Notes: generated by a model not told the origin, from the letters alone. A stretch of 64,000 nucleotides of DNA from G963668605 sp963668605 (GCA_963668605.1 OY764903.1:7254001-7318000); one strand, 5' to 3'; shown: positions 1 through 9,487, counted from the first letter of the stretch. Made by a program: numbers and translations.

Positions 1-1449
1 GAAATTCACGCCGTCGCCGGCCTCATTGCCCAGCGACCAGATCACCACGGACGGATGATTCTTGTCGCGCTCCACCATGCGTTCGATGCGATCCAGATGG
101 GCTTTTTCCCAAACCGGATTATTGCCCAGCGTGACCTTCGGGTCGTAGCCCATACCGTGCGATTCGATGTTCGCCTCGTCAATCAGATAGAGGCCGTACT
201 GATCGCACAGCGCGTACCACTCCGGCGTGTTGGGATAGTGGCTGGTGCGCACCGCGTTGATGTTGGAGCGCTTCATCAGCAGGATATCTTTCACCATCAT
301 GGCCGTGGTCGGCACGTGTCCGAGATCAGGATCGTGCTCGTGGCGGTTCGTGCCCTTGAAGTAGATCGGCTTGCCGTTGAGCAGGTACTGACCGCCCTTG
401 ATCTCAGACGAGCGGAATCCGACGGTGCTGGGGATCACTTCGATCACCTTGCCCGCGCCGTCCTTGAGTGTGAGCACCAGCTTGTACAAGTTAGGCTGCT
501 CGGCGGACCACTTCAGCGGATTGGCGATCTTCTGATCCAGCGCGACGACGCTCTCGGCGCCCGGCGCGACGTCTGCTTTCTTGGCTGCCAGCGTCGCGAC
601 GTTCTTGCCGGCCGCGTCGAGCAAGGCGGCTTCGATTTGCGCGGTGTTGGCGCGCGCAGCCTCGTTGCGCAACTTCAGCGTGACCTTGAGCTGCGCATCG
701 CGGTACTCGCCGTCGAGCAGAGTGTTGACCTCAAAATCGCGGATATGCAATTCGCCGGTGGAGAACAGGTAGACGTCGCGGTAAATGCCGCTCAAGCGGA
801 AGTAATCCTGGTCCTCAAGATACGATCCGTCGGAGAAACGGTACACCTCCGCGGCGATCGAGTTCGCTCCGGGCCGCAGGTATTTCGTAATATCGAATTC
901 CGCCGGAGTGCGGCTATCTTCGTTGTAACCGACCTTCTGCCCGTTCACCCAGAGATACATCGCGGAGTCGACGCCGTCGAAATGCACGAAAACATTTCTG
1001 CCCTTCCATGTCTCCGGCAGCGTGAAGTTGCGGCGGTACGAACCGACCGGGTTATGGTCGTGGCGGATATAGGGCGGGTTCTTTTCAAACGGATAAATGA
1101 TGTTGGTGTAGTGCGGAAAATCGTAGCCCTGTAACTGCCAGTTCGACGGTACGGGGATCTCTTTCCAGTGGCTGACATCGTAGCCCGCTTTGTAGAAATC
1201 GATGGGGCGCTGTTCGGGCTTCGGCACCCAGTTGAACTTCCAATTGCCATTCAGCGACTGATAATAGGGCGACGCCTCGTGCTTGCCCTGCAGAGCCCGC
1301 GCGGCGTCGGGATAGAGCATCAAGGTGGCGTGTGGCCGCTCGACATTGATGCCGAAAATCTGGGGATTCTCCCACTCCGGCACGTCGGCCGCGGGGCACA
1401 CCGCGGCAATCGACACCAGCAGGCACAAGAGAAAAAAGGATCTGAACAT
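1..1449 (-). CDS. GH2 beta-galactosidase, secreted, 3' end outside window
   Basis: The minus-strand frame is open from the ATG at 1449 to base 1 (483 codons) and leaves the window without a stop. Residues 1-20 form a hydrophobic signal peptide. A GH2 sugar-binding fold follows (about 30-220, with PSNWQLQGYD and YRRNFTLPETW), then an immunoglobulin-like domain, then the start of the TIM barrel. The barrel segment has RTSHYPNTPEWYALCD, DEANIESHGMG and SLGNEAGDG; N475-E476 is the GH2 acid/base pair. LacZ-type enzymes are around 1000 residues, so roughly half is missing, including the nucleophile region. It would hydrolyse terminal beta-galactosides in the periplasm or outside the cell. The family is clear; the exact substrate (beta-galactoside or another beta-linked sugar) is inferred. 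Confidence 0.9.
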   Translation of the reverse strand, partial: MFRSFFLLCLLVSIAAVCPAADVPEWENPQIFGINVERPHATLMLYPDAARALQGKHEASPYYQSLNGNWKFNWVPKPEQRPIDFYKAGYDVSHWKEIPVPSNWQLQGYDFPHYTNIIYPFEKNPPYIRHDHNPVGSYRRNFTLPETWKGRNVFVHFDGVDSAMYLWVNGQKVGYNEDSRTPAEFDITKYLRPGANSIAAEVYRFSDGSYLEDQDYFRLSGIYRDVYLFSTGELHIRDFEVNTLLDGEYRDAQLKVTLKLRNEAARANTAQIEAALLDAAGKNVATLAAKKADVAPGAESVVALDQKIANPLKWSAEQPNLYKLVLTLKDGAGKVIEVIPSTVGFRSSEIKGGQYLLNGKPIYFKGTNRHEHDPDLGHVPTTAMMVKDILLMKRSNINAVRTSHYPNTPEWYALCDQYGLYLIDEANIESHGMGYDPKVTLGNNPVWEKAHLDRIERMVERDKNHPSVVIWSLGNEAGDGVNF

Positions 1450-1525
1450 AGCGCACTCTCCAAACTTTTCAGTCTAGCGTAGTGCGCCGCAGGAGTTGTG
1501 CGTTACTTCTGGCTTGCGCCGGCGC

Positions 1526-2239
1526 TCAGCGCGGCCGGTTCGGCGAGGTCTCCGCCGCGATCTGCAGGTGCATGGCTGGCAGCCGCACGTTGCTTGGAAT
1601 CTCCGGACGGCTGAGAACGTCCAACAGAGCGAAAGCTCCCTTGCGGTCGTCCGCCATCATCCGGTCTGCGCACAGCAATGCGCCGGCGGCCACATTCGTG
1701 TGCACGGTTCCCTTGGTTGTGGCGAGTGCCCGCTGCAGCGTCTTCGCCGCGACGGGACCGCTGATATCTCCCAGCGCCAGCGCGGCCGCCCCAGCCACGG
1801 CGGCGTCCGGCCCATGAACGAGTTTGCTCAGAGCTTCGACGGCCTTCGGATCCCTCCGCCGCCGGATCGAGTTGATCGCACCGACCAGCGTCATGCCTTT
1901 CAGCTTAGGCAGGGCGGCGCGCAAGGCGTCCCCGGCGGCTGGATCGGGTATCGACTCCAGAGCGTCGCGAGCATAGTCGGAGACGCGATCGTCGCTCAAC
2001 AGCGCAGCCAGCGGTGGCACAGCTTCTTTCGTGCCGATCACAGCCAGGCGCTTGCAGGCGATCGCTTTCCGGAATACCTTCGCGGGTTCGGACCCGGCTT
2101 CTCCGAGGATTTGGATAAGTGCGGACTGGTTCAACTTCTCAATTGGCTCAGCCTTGAACTCGGCGGGAATCTCCGGCTTCGCCCGGCGGGTGGTGGCGGG
2201 CGCCTGTCCGGCTGGCTTTGCTGGTGCGCTGTTCTGCAT
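1526..2239 (-). CDS. HEAT-repeat protein
   Basis: A 237-residue protein with an Ala/Pro-rich N-terminus (residues 1-30) and then repeated helical pairs typical of HEAT/PBS-lyase-like repeats, for example AVPPLAALLSDDRVSDYARDAL and AVEALSKLVHGPDAAVAGAA. There is no obvious signal peptide or enzyme motif. Such repeats normally serve as protein-binding scaffolds. It starts 43 bp after the stop of the oxidoreductase at 2283-3617 on the same strand, so the two are probably co-transcribed and may work together. A similar HEAT tail is fused to a sulfatase at 42483-44363, which supports the idea that HEAT modules accompany secreted enzymes in this genome. Precise function is unknown. Confidence 0.75.
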   Translation of the reverse strand: MQNSAPAKPAGQAPATTRRAKPEIPAEFKAEPIEKLNQSALIQILGEAGSEPAKVFRKAIACKRLAVIGTKEAVPPLAALLSDDRVSDYARDALESIPDPAAGDALRAALPKLKGMTLVGAINSIRRRRDPKAVEALSKLVHGPDAAVAGAAALALGDISGPVAAKTLQRALATTKGTVHTNVAAGALLCADRMMADDRKGAFALLDVLSRPEIPSNVRLPAMHLQIAAETSPNRPR

Positions 2240-2282
2240 TTTCGGAATCTCCTATCTCAGTTTTCTTTTCAGTCCGCGCCGG

Positions 2283-3617
2283 TTAGATTGCCCAAGGTTT
2301 CCGCATGGCCCGCGAGCGCATGCGATTGGCCTCGGCGTCGTTGACGAACTCTTGCTTAGCCGGATCCCAGATCAGCTTGCGGCCCAACTCAAACGCAGCA
2401 TACGCGGCGTGGCAGGTGATATGCGAGTTGCAGGCGTGGTCGGCATTGGCCCTCGTCTGCGATCTGGTCTTGATGCATTCGATGAAGTCGCGCCAGTGAT
2501 AATGCAGGGTGAGCCGGTCGTCGAGACGTTCCGGAACCTGGTTCCTGAGGTTGTCCGAAACCGCGATCCTACCGCCGTCGCCGGTTTCCACCCAGCCCTG
2601 GTCTCCTTCGAAACGTACGCTGCACGAGCCCATGCCCATCCAGCCGTCGTTCGGCAGGCGCTTCCCTAAGTTGTTCCCATCGCGCATCACGAGTTTGACG
2701 CCGTTGGGATAGGTGCACTGAACCGAGTAAGGCGCGCCGTTGGCTCCCTTGGGAATGTATTCGACGGCCTGGGTGTCGTCGCAATCGGCGGCCCACTGGC
2801 AAAGGTCCACTGTGTGCGATCCCCATTCCAGGATGCCGCCGCCATGAAAGTCGTACCAGTTGGTCCAGCCGCTCCCGCCGGTGACATAGAACGAGTTGTA
2901 CGGGCGCCATGGGCACGGGCCGAGCCAGCGGTCCCAATCGCAAACCTGCTTGGGCGGCTCCGGCTCTCCGGGCAGCCAGTCCTTGCTGGGTATGGGCGGC
3001 CACATCAGATAAGTCCCCACGTTGGCGTGGACGGTTTGGAGTTTGCCGAGTTTGCCCGTGCGGGCCGCTTCGACCGCCCAGATGAAATTGGTGCCGTTGC
3101 GCCGCTGCGTGCCGGCCTGATAAATCCGGCCGGTGCGGCGGAACGCATCCGCCAGCGCGCGGCTCTCCTGAATCGACATCGAGCAGGGCTTCTCGCAGTA
3201 GACATCCTTGCCTGCCCACGCGGCCTGTACGGAGAGAGGCGCGTGCCAGAATTCAGGTGTTGCGATGATCACGGCATCGATGTCCGGGCGCGCCAGGACT
3301 TCCTCCTGGTACGTGTACATTCTGCAGTCATTGTTCTGGTAGCGCTTGTCGACGATGCTCTTGATGGCCTCGCGGCGCGAATCCCTGACATCGCAGATGG
3401 CGGTAAACCGGGCGTCCTGGTAGCTCAGGATGGCATTCACTGAGGCCATTCCGCGTCCGCCGATCCCGATGCCGGCGATTGCGATCTTGTCACTGGGCGC
3501 CACCGCTCCGGCGCGCTGGCCCAGCACCGAACTGGGCACAATCATCGGCGCGGCGGCGATCGCGCCGGCTGTGGTCATGAATTTCCGCCGTGAAACGGAG
3601 CCTTCTCGACTGCTCAT
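2283..3617 (-). CDS. Gfo/Idh/MocA family oxidoreductase with twin-arginine leader
   Basis: I chose the ATG at 3617 (444 residues), 21 bp inside the longest frame, because GGGAG lies just upstream and the leader then starts cleanly. Residues 9-33 contain a Tat-type SRRKFM motif and a hydrophobic stretch. The Rossmann dinucleotide loop is GIGIGGRG (about 49-56) and the family motif EKP is at 142-144 within DVYCEKPCSM. The C-terminal half resembles the family's substrate-binding domain (WNWYD/HGGGILEWGSHTVDL-like region). These enzymes oxidise or epimerise sugars with tightly bound NAD(P); export through Tat would let the protein leave the cytoplasm already folded with cofactor. It is followed by the HEAT protein. 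The substrate cannot be inferred. Confidence 0.9.
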   Translation of the reverse strand: MSSREGSVSRRKFMTTAGAIAAAPMIVPSSVLGQRAGAVAPSDKIAIAGIGIGGRGMASVNAILSYQDARFTAICDVRDSRREAIKSIVDKRYQNNDCRMYTYQEEVLARPDIDAVIIATPEFWHAPLSVQAAWAGKDVYCEKPCSMSIQESRALADAFRRTGRIYQAGTQRRNGTNFIWAVEAARTGKLGKLQTVHANVGTYLMWPPIPSKDWLPGEPEPPKQVCDWDRWLGPCPWRPYNSFYVTGGSGWTNWYDFHGGGILEWGSHTVDLCQWAADCDDTQAVEYIPKGANGAPYSVQCTYPNGVKLVMRDGNNLGKRLPNDGWMGMGSCSVRFEGDQGWVETGDGGRIAVSDNLRNQVPERLDDRLTLHYHWRDFIECIKTRSQTRANADHACNSHITCHAAYAAFELGRKLIWDPAKQEFVNDAEANRMRSRAMRKPWAI

Positions 3618-3667
3618 GATTTTTCTCCCTGGCCGCATCGGAAATCCGCGGCTGCGCTACGAGCCAA

Positions 3668-3985
3668 TCATCTATCTCGCAGGTTCCGCAAGTCAAGCCG
3701 GATTTGAGCGGGCGCAAGGTCCGGAACTCTGAACAAGATCCCGCGTTTGGACTCGCTGCGCAGCACGTGCGCCTGGACTTCATCGGGTTCGAATTTGAGG
3801 TGAGCGCGGCCCCAGTCGACGATGTCGTTGGACTCCGGGCGCGAGATCGTCGGCGACGTCTTTGTCTGTCTCGCGAATTCAGGTGCTGGGGCATTGAGGG
3901 ATTGAGGGAAGAAGTCATCGCAGTTTTTGCACTCCAAGGTAGTAACCAAAATGAGGATGGGACGGCTCCGGTCGCTGGCGCGCAC
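3668..3985 (-). pseudogene. possible fragment of a phage terminase-like protein
   Basis: A 105-codon frame whose middle (NDIVDWGRAHLKFEPDEVQA, then VLRSESKRGIL) resembles the stretch just before the Walker A motif of terminase large-subunit-like ATPases. The expected continuation with a GKST-type P-loop is absent: the similarity stops at RGIL and an unrelated tail follows. It lies in an otherwise non-coding gap between two real genes, as expected for a degraded scrap of a mobile element. The resemblance is from memory of the family and is weak evidence; a chance frame is possible. Confidence 0.3.
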
Positions 3986-3988
3986 TGC

Positions 3989-5542
3989 TCACTGATACAA
4001 ACGGCTCAAGCCAGACGCGGCCTCAGCGTCGCAGGCCTCTTCGCCGGAAACAAACTTAATGCCGTGAAACTCGAACGATTCGCCGCGTACCGCCGGAGTG
4101 AAGAACACACGAGAGTGCGTCGACTGTAGCGGGATCCCGCTGGCCGCCACAGGCCGGGCCACCGGGTCGGTCCACGCGAGTGTGCCGCAAGACGGCAGCG
4201 CCACGACTCCATCGGCACTGGTCCGCGTCGTTGCCTGTTTGCCGATGATGTGCCGCGTCGTTAGCGGGTGTCCCTCTTCTCTCATGATCACAATGATGTG
4301 CGCACGCGGATCGTAATACGAGAGTTGCCGCCAGCCGGGAGCGTTTTCGTCGAACACCACAGTAACTGGACCCTTGTACCGCAAACTCCCGGCGCCTTCA
4401 AGAACGTCGGCGATGTAGTCTTTCATCCACCGCACCGGTTTGTATGTGCTGGCTATCGTCGTCTCGCTGATAGGTTTAAAGAACAGAAACACGTTCAACA
4501 AGACGCAAAACCCGATCGTGACTGTGCGTTTGGCCTGTGACAATTTGCGTGTCAACGCGGTTAGCACCAGCGCGCCGGTGATGCACGTCACGGGAATGAT
4601 CAACAGCGTATGGTCCGGATCCCCGACATGGAACGTCGCCCAAAACAGCAGGCCTGGAAAGAACCACAGCGCCAGAAAGCGCGTCGTGAACGCGCCAAAG
4701 ATACCGGTCGCTTTCCACATTACAAAAGGCACGGCCCACAACCAGGACAGCGCCCCCAGGCACGACCACGTCAGCGCTTCCCAGGCCATCTGCAAGGCAT
4801 TGCGCAGCGGCGCCCCGAAAAGAGCGGAGTCTGCGGCCATCTGATGCTCCGAATAGACTCGCAACATTTCCAGGAATTGCCGGAAGCCCCCGGCGGTCAT
4901 GATCAAAACAGACAGCCACGCTGCAACCGCTGCGCAAAAGCACAGGACCGCAAGGCCGGCGGCCTTCCACGGCAAACGAATCCGCCACGCAGCCCAGAAC
5001 ATCAGCGGAGCCAGCAGTATGGGTAGTGACGGCCTGGCACCGGCGCAAACCCCGAGAACCGCCGCCGCAAGCACGAACCACCGGGACGAATTCCGCTGGC
5101 AGGCGAGCCAGACGCACAACGCAACCGCGAGCGCTCCCGCCGCCAGGCACAAGCGGACAGGGTTCGTAATCGCGGCGAGCCAGAATGGGGGGTTGAATAA
5201 GAATAGCAGGGCGCCAATGATGCCTCCGTTCGGACCGATCATCAGTTCGCATAAGCGCCACAGCAGAACCAGAGCAGCAGCGCTCACCAACAGGCTGGCA
5301 ATCAGGAACACCATCTCGATCTTCGGCACACACAGAGCCAGCAATTTCAGAAGCGCTACAAATAACGGGTATCCCGGCGGCTGTGGCTGATGCGCTCCGG
5401 GGTCGAATCGTTCGACGGCAAGGGCGAAGTTGATCTCGTCGAACATGATCAGATAGCGCGGAAATAGCGCCCATCGGGATACAACCAGCGCGACGCCCAG
5501 CGCCAGGAGCCATATCGCCTGCTGGCGTGAATAAGACAGCAT
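3989..5542 (-). CDS. GT-C type membrane glycosyltransferase (GT39-like)
   Basis: The ATG at 5542 gives 517 residues; the 9 bp longer frame begins with TTG and has no well-placed ribosome site. The protein has about ten hydrophobic membrane segments over residues 8-370 and a soluble C-terminal domain of about 150 residues. Near the N-terminus an acidic pair in a first extracytoplasmic loop (D35-E36) is followed by QPPGYPLF (about 54-61), the layout seen in GT-C enzymes that use polyprenyl-phosphate sugars, such as ArnT and protein O-mannosyltransferases. It probably transfers a sugar from a lipid carrier to a lipid, protein or glycan on the outer face of the inner membrane. It stands alone. 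Acceptor and sugar are unknown. Confidence 0.75.
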   Translation of the reverse strand: MLSYSRQQAIWLLALGVALVVSRWALFPRYLIMFDEINFALAVERFDPGAHQPQPPGYPLFVALLKLLALCVPKIEMVFLIASLLVSAAALVLLWRLCELMIGPNGGIIGALLFLFNPPFWLAAITNPVRLCLAAGALAVALCVWLACQRNSSRWFVLAAAVLGVCAGARPSLPILLAPLMFWAAWRIRLPWKAAGLAVLCFCAAVAAWLSVLIMTAGGFRQFLEMLRVYSEHQMAADSALFGAPLRNALQMAWEALTWSCLGALSWLWAVPFVMWKATGIFGAFTTRFLALWFFPGLLFWATFHVGDPDHTLLIIPVTCITGALVLTALTRKLSQAKRTVTIGFCVLLNVFLFFKPISETTIASTYKPVRWMKDYIADVLEGAGSLRYKGPVTVVFDENAPGWRQLSYYDPRAHIIVIMREEGHPLTTRHIIGKQATTRTSADGVVALPSCGTLAWTDPVARPVAASGIPLQSTHSRVFFTPAVRGESFEFHGIKFVSGEEACDAEAASGLSRLYQ

Positions 5543-6027
5543 CAGACGCAACGCTCCGCATCAGGTGCAGTTCGTGCCATGCCGACCGCTGTTGCGCGCT
5601 CGATTATCGCACTCACAGGTCCCGTTCCGTGTAGGCAATGTTCACGATTGCCGTGAGCTTCATCAGCTCAATTCACCCATTGGGATCATTGTATCGGAAT
5701 CCTGGAAGCGCGAGCCGTTCCCGGGCGAAACACGAACGCGAAGCGGGAAAGCAAGCCGGTGATGACGGGCTATCCTTACTCCGCAGTCCCGCCGGTCTAA
5801 ACGAAACCTCCTGGCGGCGTATCATCTTGATCTGGGTACGAGATAGTCAGAGCGGTTTTAGCGGCCCGGAAGACGCTTAACTCTATGTAGATTGGATTGC
5901 CCGAGTGCGAGGTTTTGTTCCCTTAACCACCATTATCGGAGCGTAATTAAACTCGCTTCGTTAGGATTCGGAATGGCGGGATCGCGCAGGTTTCAACGGC
6001 CACCCTGATTTGATTCCCGCCGTGAAC
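5543..6027. other. 485-bp non-coding gap, nothing recognised
   Basis: No convincing reading frame, RNA gene or repeat was seen between the glycosyltransferase start and the pseudouridine synthase stop. The short frames present have no ribosome site and no recognisable similarity. The part from 5870 to 6020 is clearly richer in A and T than the flanking genes. Confidence 0.4.
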
Positions 6028-6924
6028 CTACTGATGCAATGAGAATCCGGACGGCAAAGTTGCCTCAAGATTGATTTGTTCTCCGGTGATGGGGTGGTGG
6101 AATTTCAGAAATTGGGCGTGCAGGAAATATCCTCCATCGCCGGGGAGGCCGGGAAGGTTTTCAAGAGGCTGGCCGGCCAAGCCGTACAGAGGATCGCCTA
6201 CCAGGGGATGGCCGATGGATGCCAGATGGATTCTGATTTGATGAGGGCGGCCCGAATTTAGGCTTACCTCAAATGTTGTGGTGCTGGTGGTGCGTGAGAT
6301 CACCTTTGCCAATGACTTTGACGGTTTGCCATTTGGGTTGGCGGCCCACACGGAACCGATGAGCGGGTGCGGTACGAGGCCGATGGGTGTGAGAATTTCG
6401 TAGGCGTCGTGCTGTGCAATGTTTTGAGCCAGCGCCCGGTAGATTTTTTGAATTTTGGGTGTGTTCCAGTTTGCGAGTAGATTAGCGGCCGCGTGCGGTG
6501 TTTTGGCGAAGAGGACGATGCCGGTGGTGGCTCGGCCCAACCGGTGGACAGGGTTTGCGTTGGGGGTCTGCTTTTGCACCAAGCGCAGGAGGGTGTTTTC
6601 CATGAAGCCGCCGCCGGGGAGGGTGGGCAGCCCGCTGGGTTTGTTGACGGCCAACAGATGGGGGTCTTCAAACAGGACTTCGAAGTGCTGAGGGGAGTCT
6701 GGTTCGATCCAGGGTGGACGGTTCCAGGCAAGGGTTTGGCCTAACGTGACCGATTCGCTTCCGGTGGCGGTGACGCCGTTGAGGGTGACTTCGCCGTTGT
6801 TCAGTTTTTGTTGCCAGGCTTGTGGGGTTGAGTGGTGGTAAAGGCTTGCCAAGTGGGAGAGCAGGTTTTGTCCATGGTATTTGCTGCTGATGATTGTGGT
6901 GTAGGCATAGCCTCGGTTGAGCAT
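6028..6924 (-). CDS. RluA-family RNA pseudouridine synthase with altered catalytic motif
   Basis: A 298-residue protein with an S4-like N-terminal region (about 18-65) and an RluA catalytic domain. Recognisable blocks are LLAVNKPSGLP (90-100), VHRLGRATTGIVLFAKT (126-142) and SGRPHQIRIHLASIGHPLVG (224-243) followed by DPLYG. In the family the second block is normally HRLD, with the Asp attacking the target uridine; here residue 130 is Gly (codon GGC). Everything else is well kept, so either a diverged subfamily with another nucleophile or an inactive RNA-binding protein is possible. Codons are noticeably less GC-rich at the third position than in the neighbours, which hints at a foreign origin. 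It is monocistronic. The RNA target is unknown. Confidence 0.85.
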   Translation of the reverse strand: MLNRGYAYTTIISSKYHGQNLLSHLASLYHHSTPQAWQQKLNNGEVTLNGVTATGSESVTLGQTLAWNRPPWIEPDSPQHFEVLFEDPHLLAVNKPSGLPTLPGGGFMENTLLRLVQKQTPNANPVHRLGRATTGIVLFAKTPHAAANLLANWNTPKIQKIYRALAQNIAQHDAYEILTPIGLVPHPLIGSVWAANPNGKPSKSLAKVISRTTSTTTFEVSLNSGRPHQIRIHLASIGHPLVGDPLYGLAGQPLENLPGLPGDGGYFLHAQFLKFHHPITGEQINLEATLPSGFSLHQ

Positions 6925-7533
6925 GTAGTTTGAGTGTAAGCTATGGCATCTGCGGCGGGAGTTGCTGGGGTTCGAGCGACACTGGATTTAGGCAGCACGA
7001 GTTTTAAATGCGTCCAGTGTGGGGAGCCAGATTCCGCGCGGATCAGGCGTAATCCGGAAGTTGAAAACTGGCGCAGTCGGGTAGCCACGGTCCGATGGAA
7101 CCGCTGAGCCGCCTGACGCCCTGGCCCACAAGCCGTGTTAAAAATGCCCAACGAGTTGTGGATTCGTTTCGAAGCCAGTTAGTATCCCCACCTGATCTCT
7201 TCGTGAAACCCGTTGCAGTCCGCCGGTGCCCCGCCACGAGGCGCAACCTCGTTGGGCTGTACTGACTGGCCGCCGAAAACGGCGTTATACTCCCTAACGG
7301 GGCGCGCCGACTCTCCATTTCACGCTGAACCAGCACAAGACAGCGCCAGCGACCGAAGGCGAAGATACTTTAATTATTGGCGAAAAGCGGTGGAATCGCA
7401 GCCTCCGGTCGCTCGCGCTCGCGGCACGGTTATGAGCTGTGGCCTGGTGTGTGGCGATCCGAATGATGCAGATGCGTTCACAGCGCTAACGCGATGGCGC
7501 CCGGCGTGTGTTTCTGGGCTTGAAATTTATCTT
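6925..7533. other. 609-bp non-coding gap with degenerate inverted repeat
   Basis: No supported gene. The only structure noticed is an imperfect inverted repeat with arms 7342-7359 and 7402-7419, related to the palindromic repeats at 22351-22493 and 46613-46730. Frames crossing this region have no ribosome site or family resemblance. Confidence 0.5.
7342..7419. repeat. REP-like inverted repeat, degenerate copy
   Basis: Left arm AGCGCCAGCGACCGAAGG (7342-7359) and right arm CCTCCGGTCGCTCGCGCT (7402-7419) are reverse complements at 16 of 18 positions. The core CCTCC[CG]GTCGCT is shared with the palindromic repeats at 22351 and 46613, but here the arms are in the opposite order. It is probably a diverged member of the same intergenic repeat family. 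Confidence 0.45.
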
Positions 7534-9057
7534 TTAGGCCGGTTTCGACTTAGACATATCGAAGAGCGCTTTGCGCCCGATCGAACGGTCCGGGTTGTCT
7601 TTGCCGAACCCGTGCTCGCGGTTCCAGGCTTTCACTTCCTTCTCTGCCGCGCGGGCGAACCAGTTGTCATAGTATGGCCGCTCGACGCGGTCCATCCAGC
7701 CGTCGAGCTTGCGCCACAGCTCGCGCCGCGTATCGAGATAGGCCGGATTGCCTAACAGGTTGTCCTTCTGATAGCCGTCGCCGTTCTTCCACAGGCGGTG
7801 CTCCCCCTCGCCGGTGACCGCATACGTGAACTCCCTGGTCACCACGGCTCGCCAGATGGGCTCGTAGTGATTGGCGTTGTTCATGTTAGATGGGTGCATC
7901 AGAAAGACGGACTCCGGCGTCGACTTGTCCTCACTTCCCATCAGGCGCAGTGAGAAATCGTGGCCGGGCAACGAGGCTAGGTACGCGGCCGACTCCTTGG
8001 CCTGAGACGTTCCGCCCCGCGCCAGGCGCGCGCCCACGCCGCCCAGGCCGGCCAGTGTGGGCACCACGTCGATGGTCGAGATGAGATCGTCAAAGCGGCG
8101 GCCCGCCGGTATATGGCCGGGCCAGCGGATCAGAAACGGCACCCGCGACGACTCGTCGTTGGGATGGCGCTTCTGGCCGTATTCGATGCCGTCCACGCCA
8201 CTCATGCCGCCGTGATCCGAGGTATAGATCAGGACCGTGTCCTTGGCGAGGCCCGTCGTTTCCAGGCGCCGCATGACCAAGCCCAGATCGTCATCGACGG
8301 CGCTGACCCAGGCATGATAATCGCGGTGCGCCTCCCACTCGCGGAGCTTGTCGAGCGGGTGGAACGGCAACTGCTTCTCGCTCGGATAGAGTGCCTTCTT
8401 GCGATCGCTGGCATCTTGGACGGGGCCGTGCGGCGGGTTCAAGGAAATGACGAGCAGGAACGGCTCCGGCCCCCGCGACGCCTGCTCCATCCATTCGAGC
8501 GCCTGCTCGGTGGTGGCTGTGGCGTTCGATTCACCTTGCCACGCGACGAGCGGTCCACCGTCGACCGAGTAACTGCATTTCCGGTGATTGTTGGTCCCTT
8601 CCCAGACCACCGACTTGTCGAAGCCGAACCGCCGCGTGTCGGTGCCGCCCAGGTGCCATTTGCCGAAGTGCGCCGTGCGATAGCCCGCATCCTTGAAGGT
8701 CCACGCCAAGGTACCCCGGTATTGGTTCCCTTCCGGCATGTCAACGCGCTCGGCGAGCTTCATGTGGTTTTCCATCAGCCCCTGCTGATAGGGCCAGCGT
8801 CCCGTCATCATGATGGCCCGGTAAGGCGTGCAGATGGGAAGGTTGGTATAGCAGTGATTGAAGGAAACCCCTTCCTGCCGCAGTCGATCCATGCTGGGAG
8901 TGCGCACACCTGGGGTCTGGGTAAACGGCATCGCGCCCCAACGATGCGTGTCGCTAAGGACGTAGACGATGTTCGGTCCACGGCTCTGGGCGGACTCGAG
9001 CGGCGTGGCGAGAGCCGAACCCGCCACCTCCAGAAACTCACGACGGTTGAAGTTCAT
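7534..9057 (-). CDS. Sulfatase (Cys-type, CTPYR), exported
   Basis: A 507-residue type I sulfatase. The N-terminus carries a twin-arginine motif (NRREFLEVAG). The metal-binding start of the catalytic domain is NIVYVLSDTHRWG (about 29-41). The modification motif is C76-T-P-Y-R, in which Cys76 would be converted to formylglycine. Further family blocks are GKWHLGG and SDHGGMSGVDG. It would hydrolyse a sulfate ester on a carbohydrate outside the cytoplasm. It is transcribed alone; no maturase gene is close. The linkage attacked cannot be told from the sequence. Confidence 0.92.
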   Translation of the reverse strand: MNFNRREFLEVAGSALATPLESAQSRGPNIVYVLSDTHRWGAMPFTQTPGVRTPSMDRLRQEGVSFNHCYTNLPICTPYRAIMMTGRWPYQQGLMENHMKLAERVDMPEGNQYRGTLAWTFKDAGYRTAHFGKWHLGGTDTRRFGFDKSVVWEGTNNHRKCSYSVDGGPLVAWQGESNATATTEQALEWMEQASRGPEPFLLVISLNPPHGPVQDASDRKKALYPSEKQLPFHPLDKLREWEAHRDYHAWVSAVDDDLGLVMRRLETTGLAKDTVLIYTSDHGGMSGVDGIEYGQKRHPNDESSRVPFLIRWPGHIPAGRRFDDLISTIDVVPTLAGLGGVGARLARGGTSQAKESAAYLASLPGHDFSLRLMGSEDKSTPESVFLMHPSNMNNANHYEPIWRAVVTREFTYAVTGEGEHRLWKNGDGYQKDNLLGNPAYLDTRRELWRKLDGWMDRVERPYYDNWFARAAEKEVKAWNREHGFGKDNPDRSIGRKALFDMSKSKPA

Positions 9058-9211
9058 ATCCTCTATTTATCCGGAATTTCCATCTTAGACTTCCAAATCC
9101 TTTTTAGTGTAAATCAAAGTGCCATCCTCGGTCCCTGCGAGTTGCATTTTCTCTGAGGGATACGTCTTCGCCCCGCCAGGCAGGATTGTCGCCCTGCCCG
9201 GAGCGAACTCG

Positions 9212-9253
9212 TCAGTCTCGAAAATCACCCCTAAATCATTGATTCCTTGTTGG
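9212..9253 (+). repeat. 42-bp imperfect direct repeat, copy 1
   Basis: Contains AAAATCACCCCTAAATCATT followed by GATTCCTTGTTGG. A matching copy at 10690-10732 reads AAAATCATCCGCTAAGCCAC then TGATTCCCTGTTGG. The two are in the same orientation and about 1.48 kb apart, bracketing the DUF6448 gene. They could be boundaries of an inserted segment or members of a dispersed repeat. Confidence 0.5.
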
Positions 9254-9487
9254 CCGGAGTGAGGGCAATCTCAAATCCATACAGCCCGGACCTGGACGTC
9301 CCGGAACTTCCGATGATCCGGCTTAAGGAGCGGCCCGTGAAGGCGCCGACGCCCGATGACAGGTCCGAGAATCATGTGCGTGTCCTACCCGAACCTAAGG
9401 CTCTCGATATGCCATACCCTGTGTCTGTCATGTCGTGAAGTGATCGGGCTGATACGAGCGGTTTGCCAGAACAGTTGGCGGAAGAAA

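Noticed and set aside
55..1134. Long plus-strand frame of 359 codons
   Set aside because: It is the opposite-strand shadow of the GH2 beta-galactosidase, whose motifs are unmistakable; composition is Arg/Val/Ala-rich without any family resemblance.
5565..5880. Two short plus-strand frames upstream of the glycosyltransferase
   Set aside because: No ribosome site, no similarity and different amino-acid make-up; treated as non-coding.
9247..9438. Small plus-strand frame of 63 codons after the direct repeat
   Set aside because: No ribosome site or similarity; probably chance.
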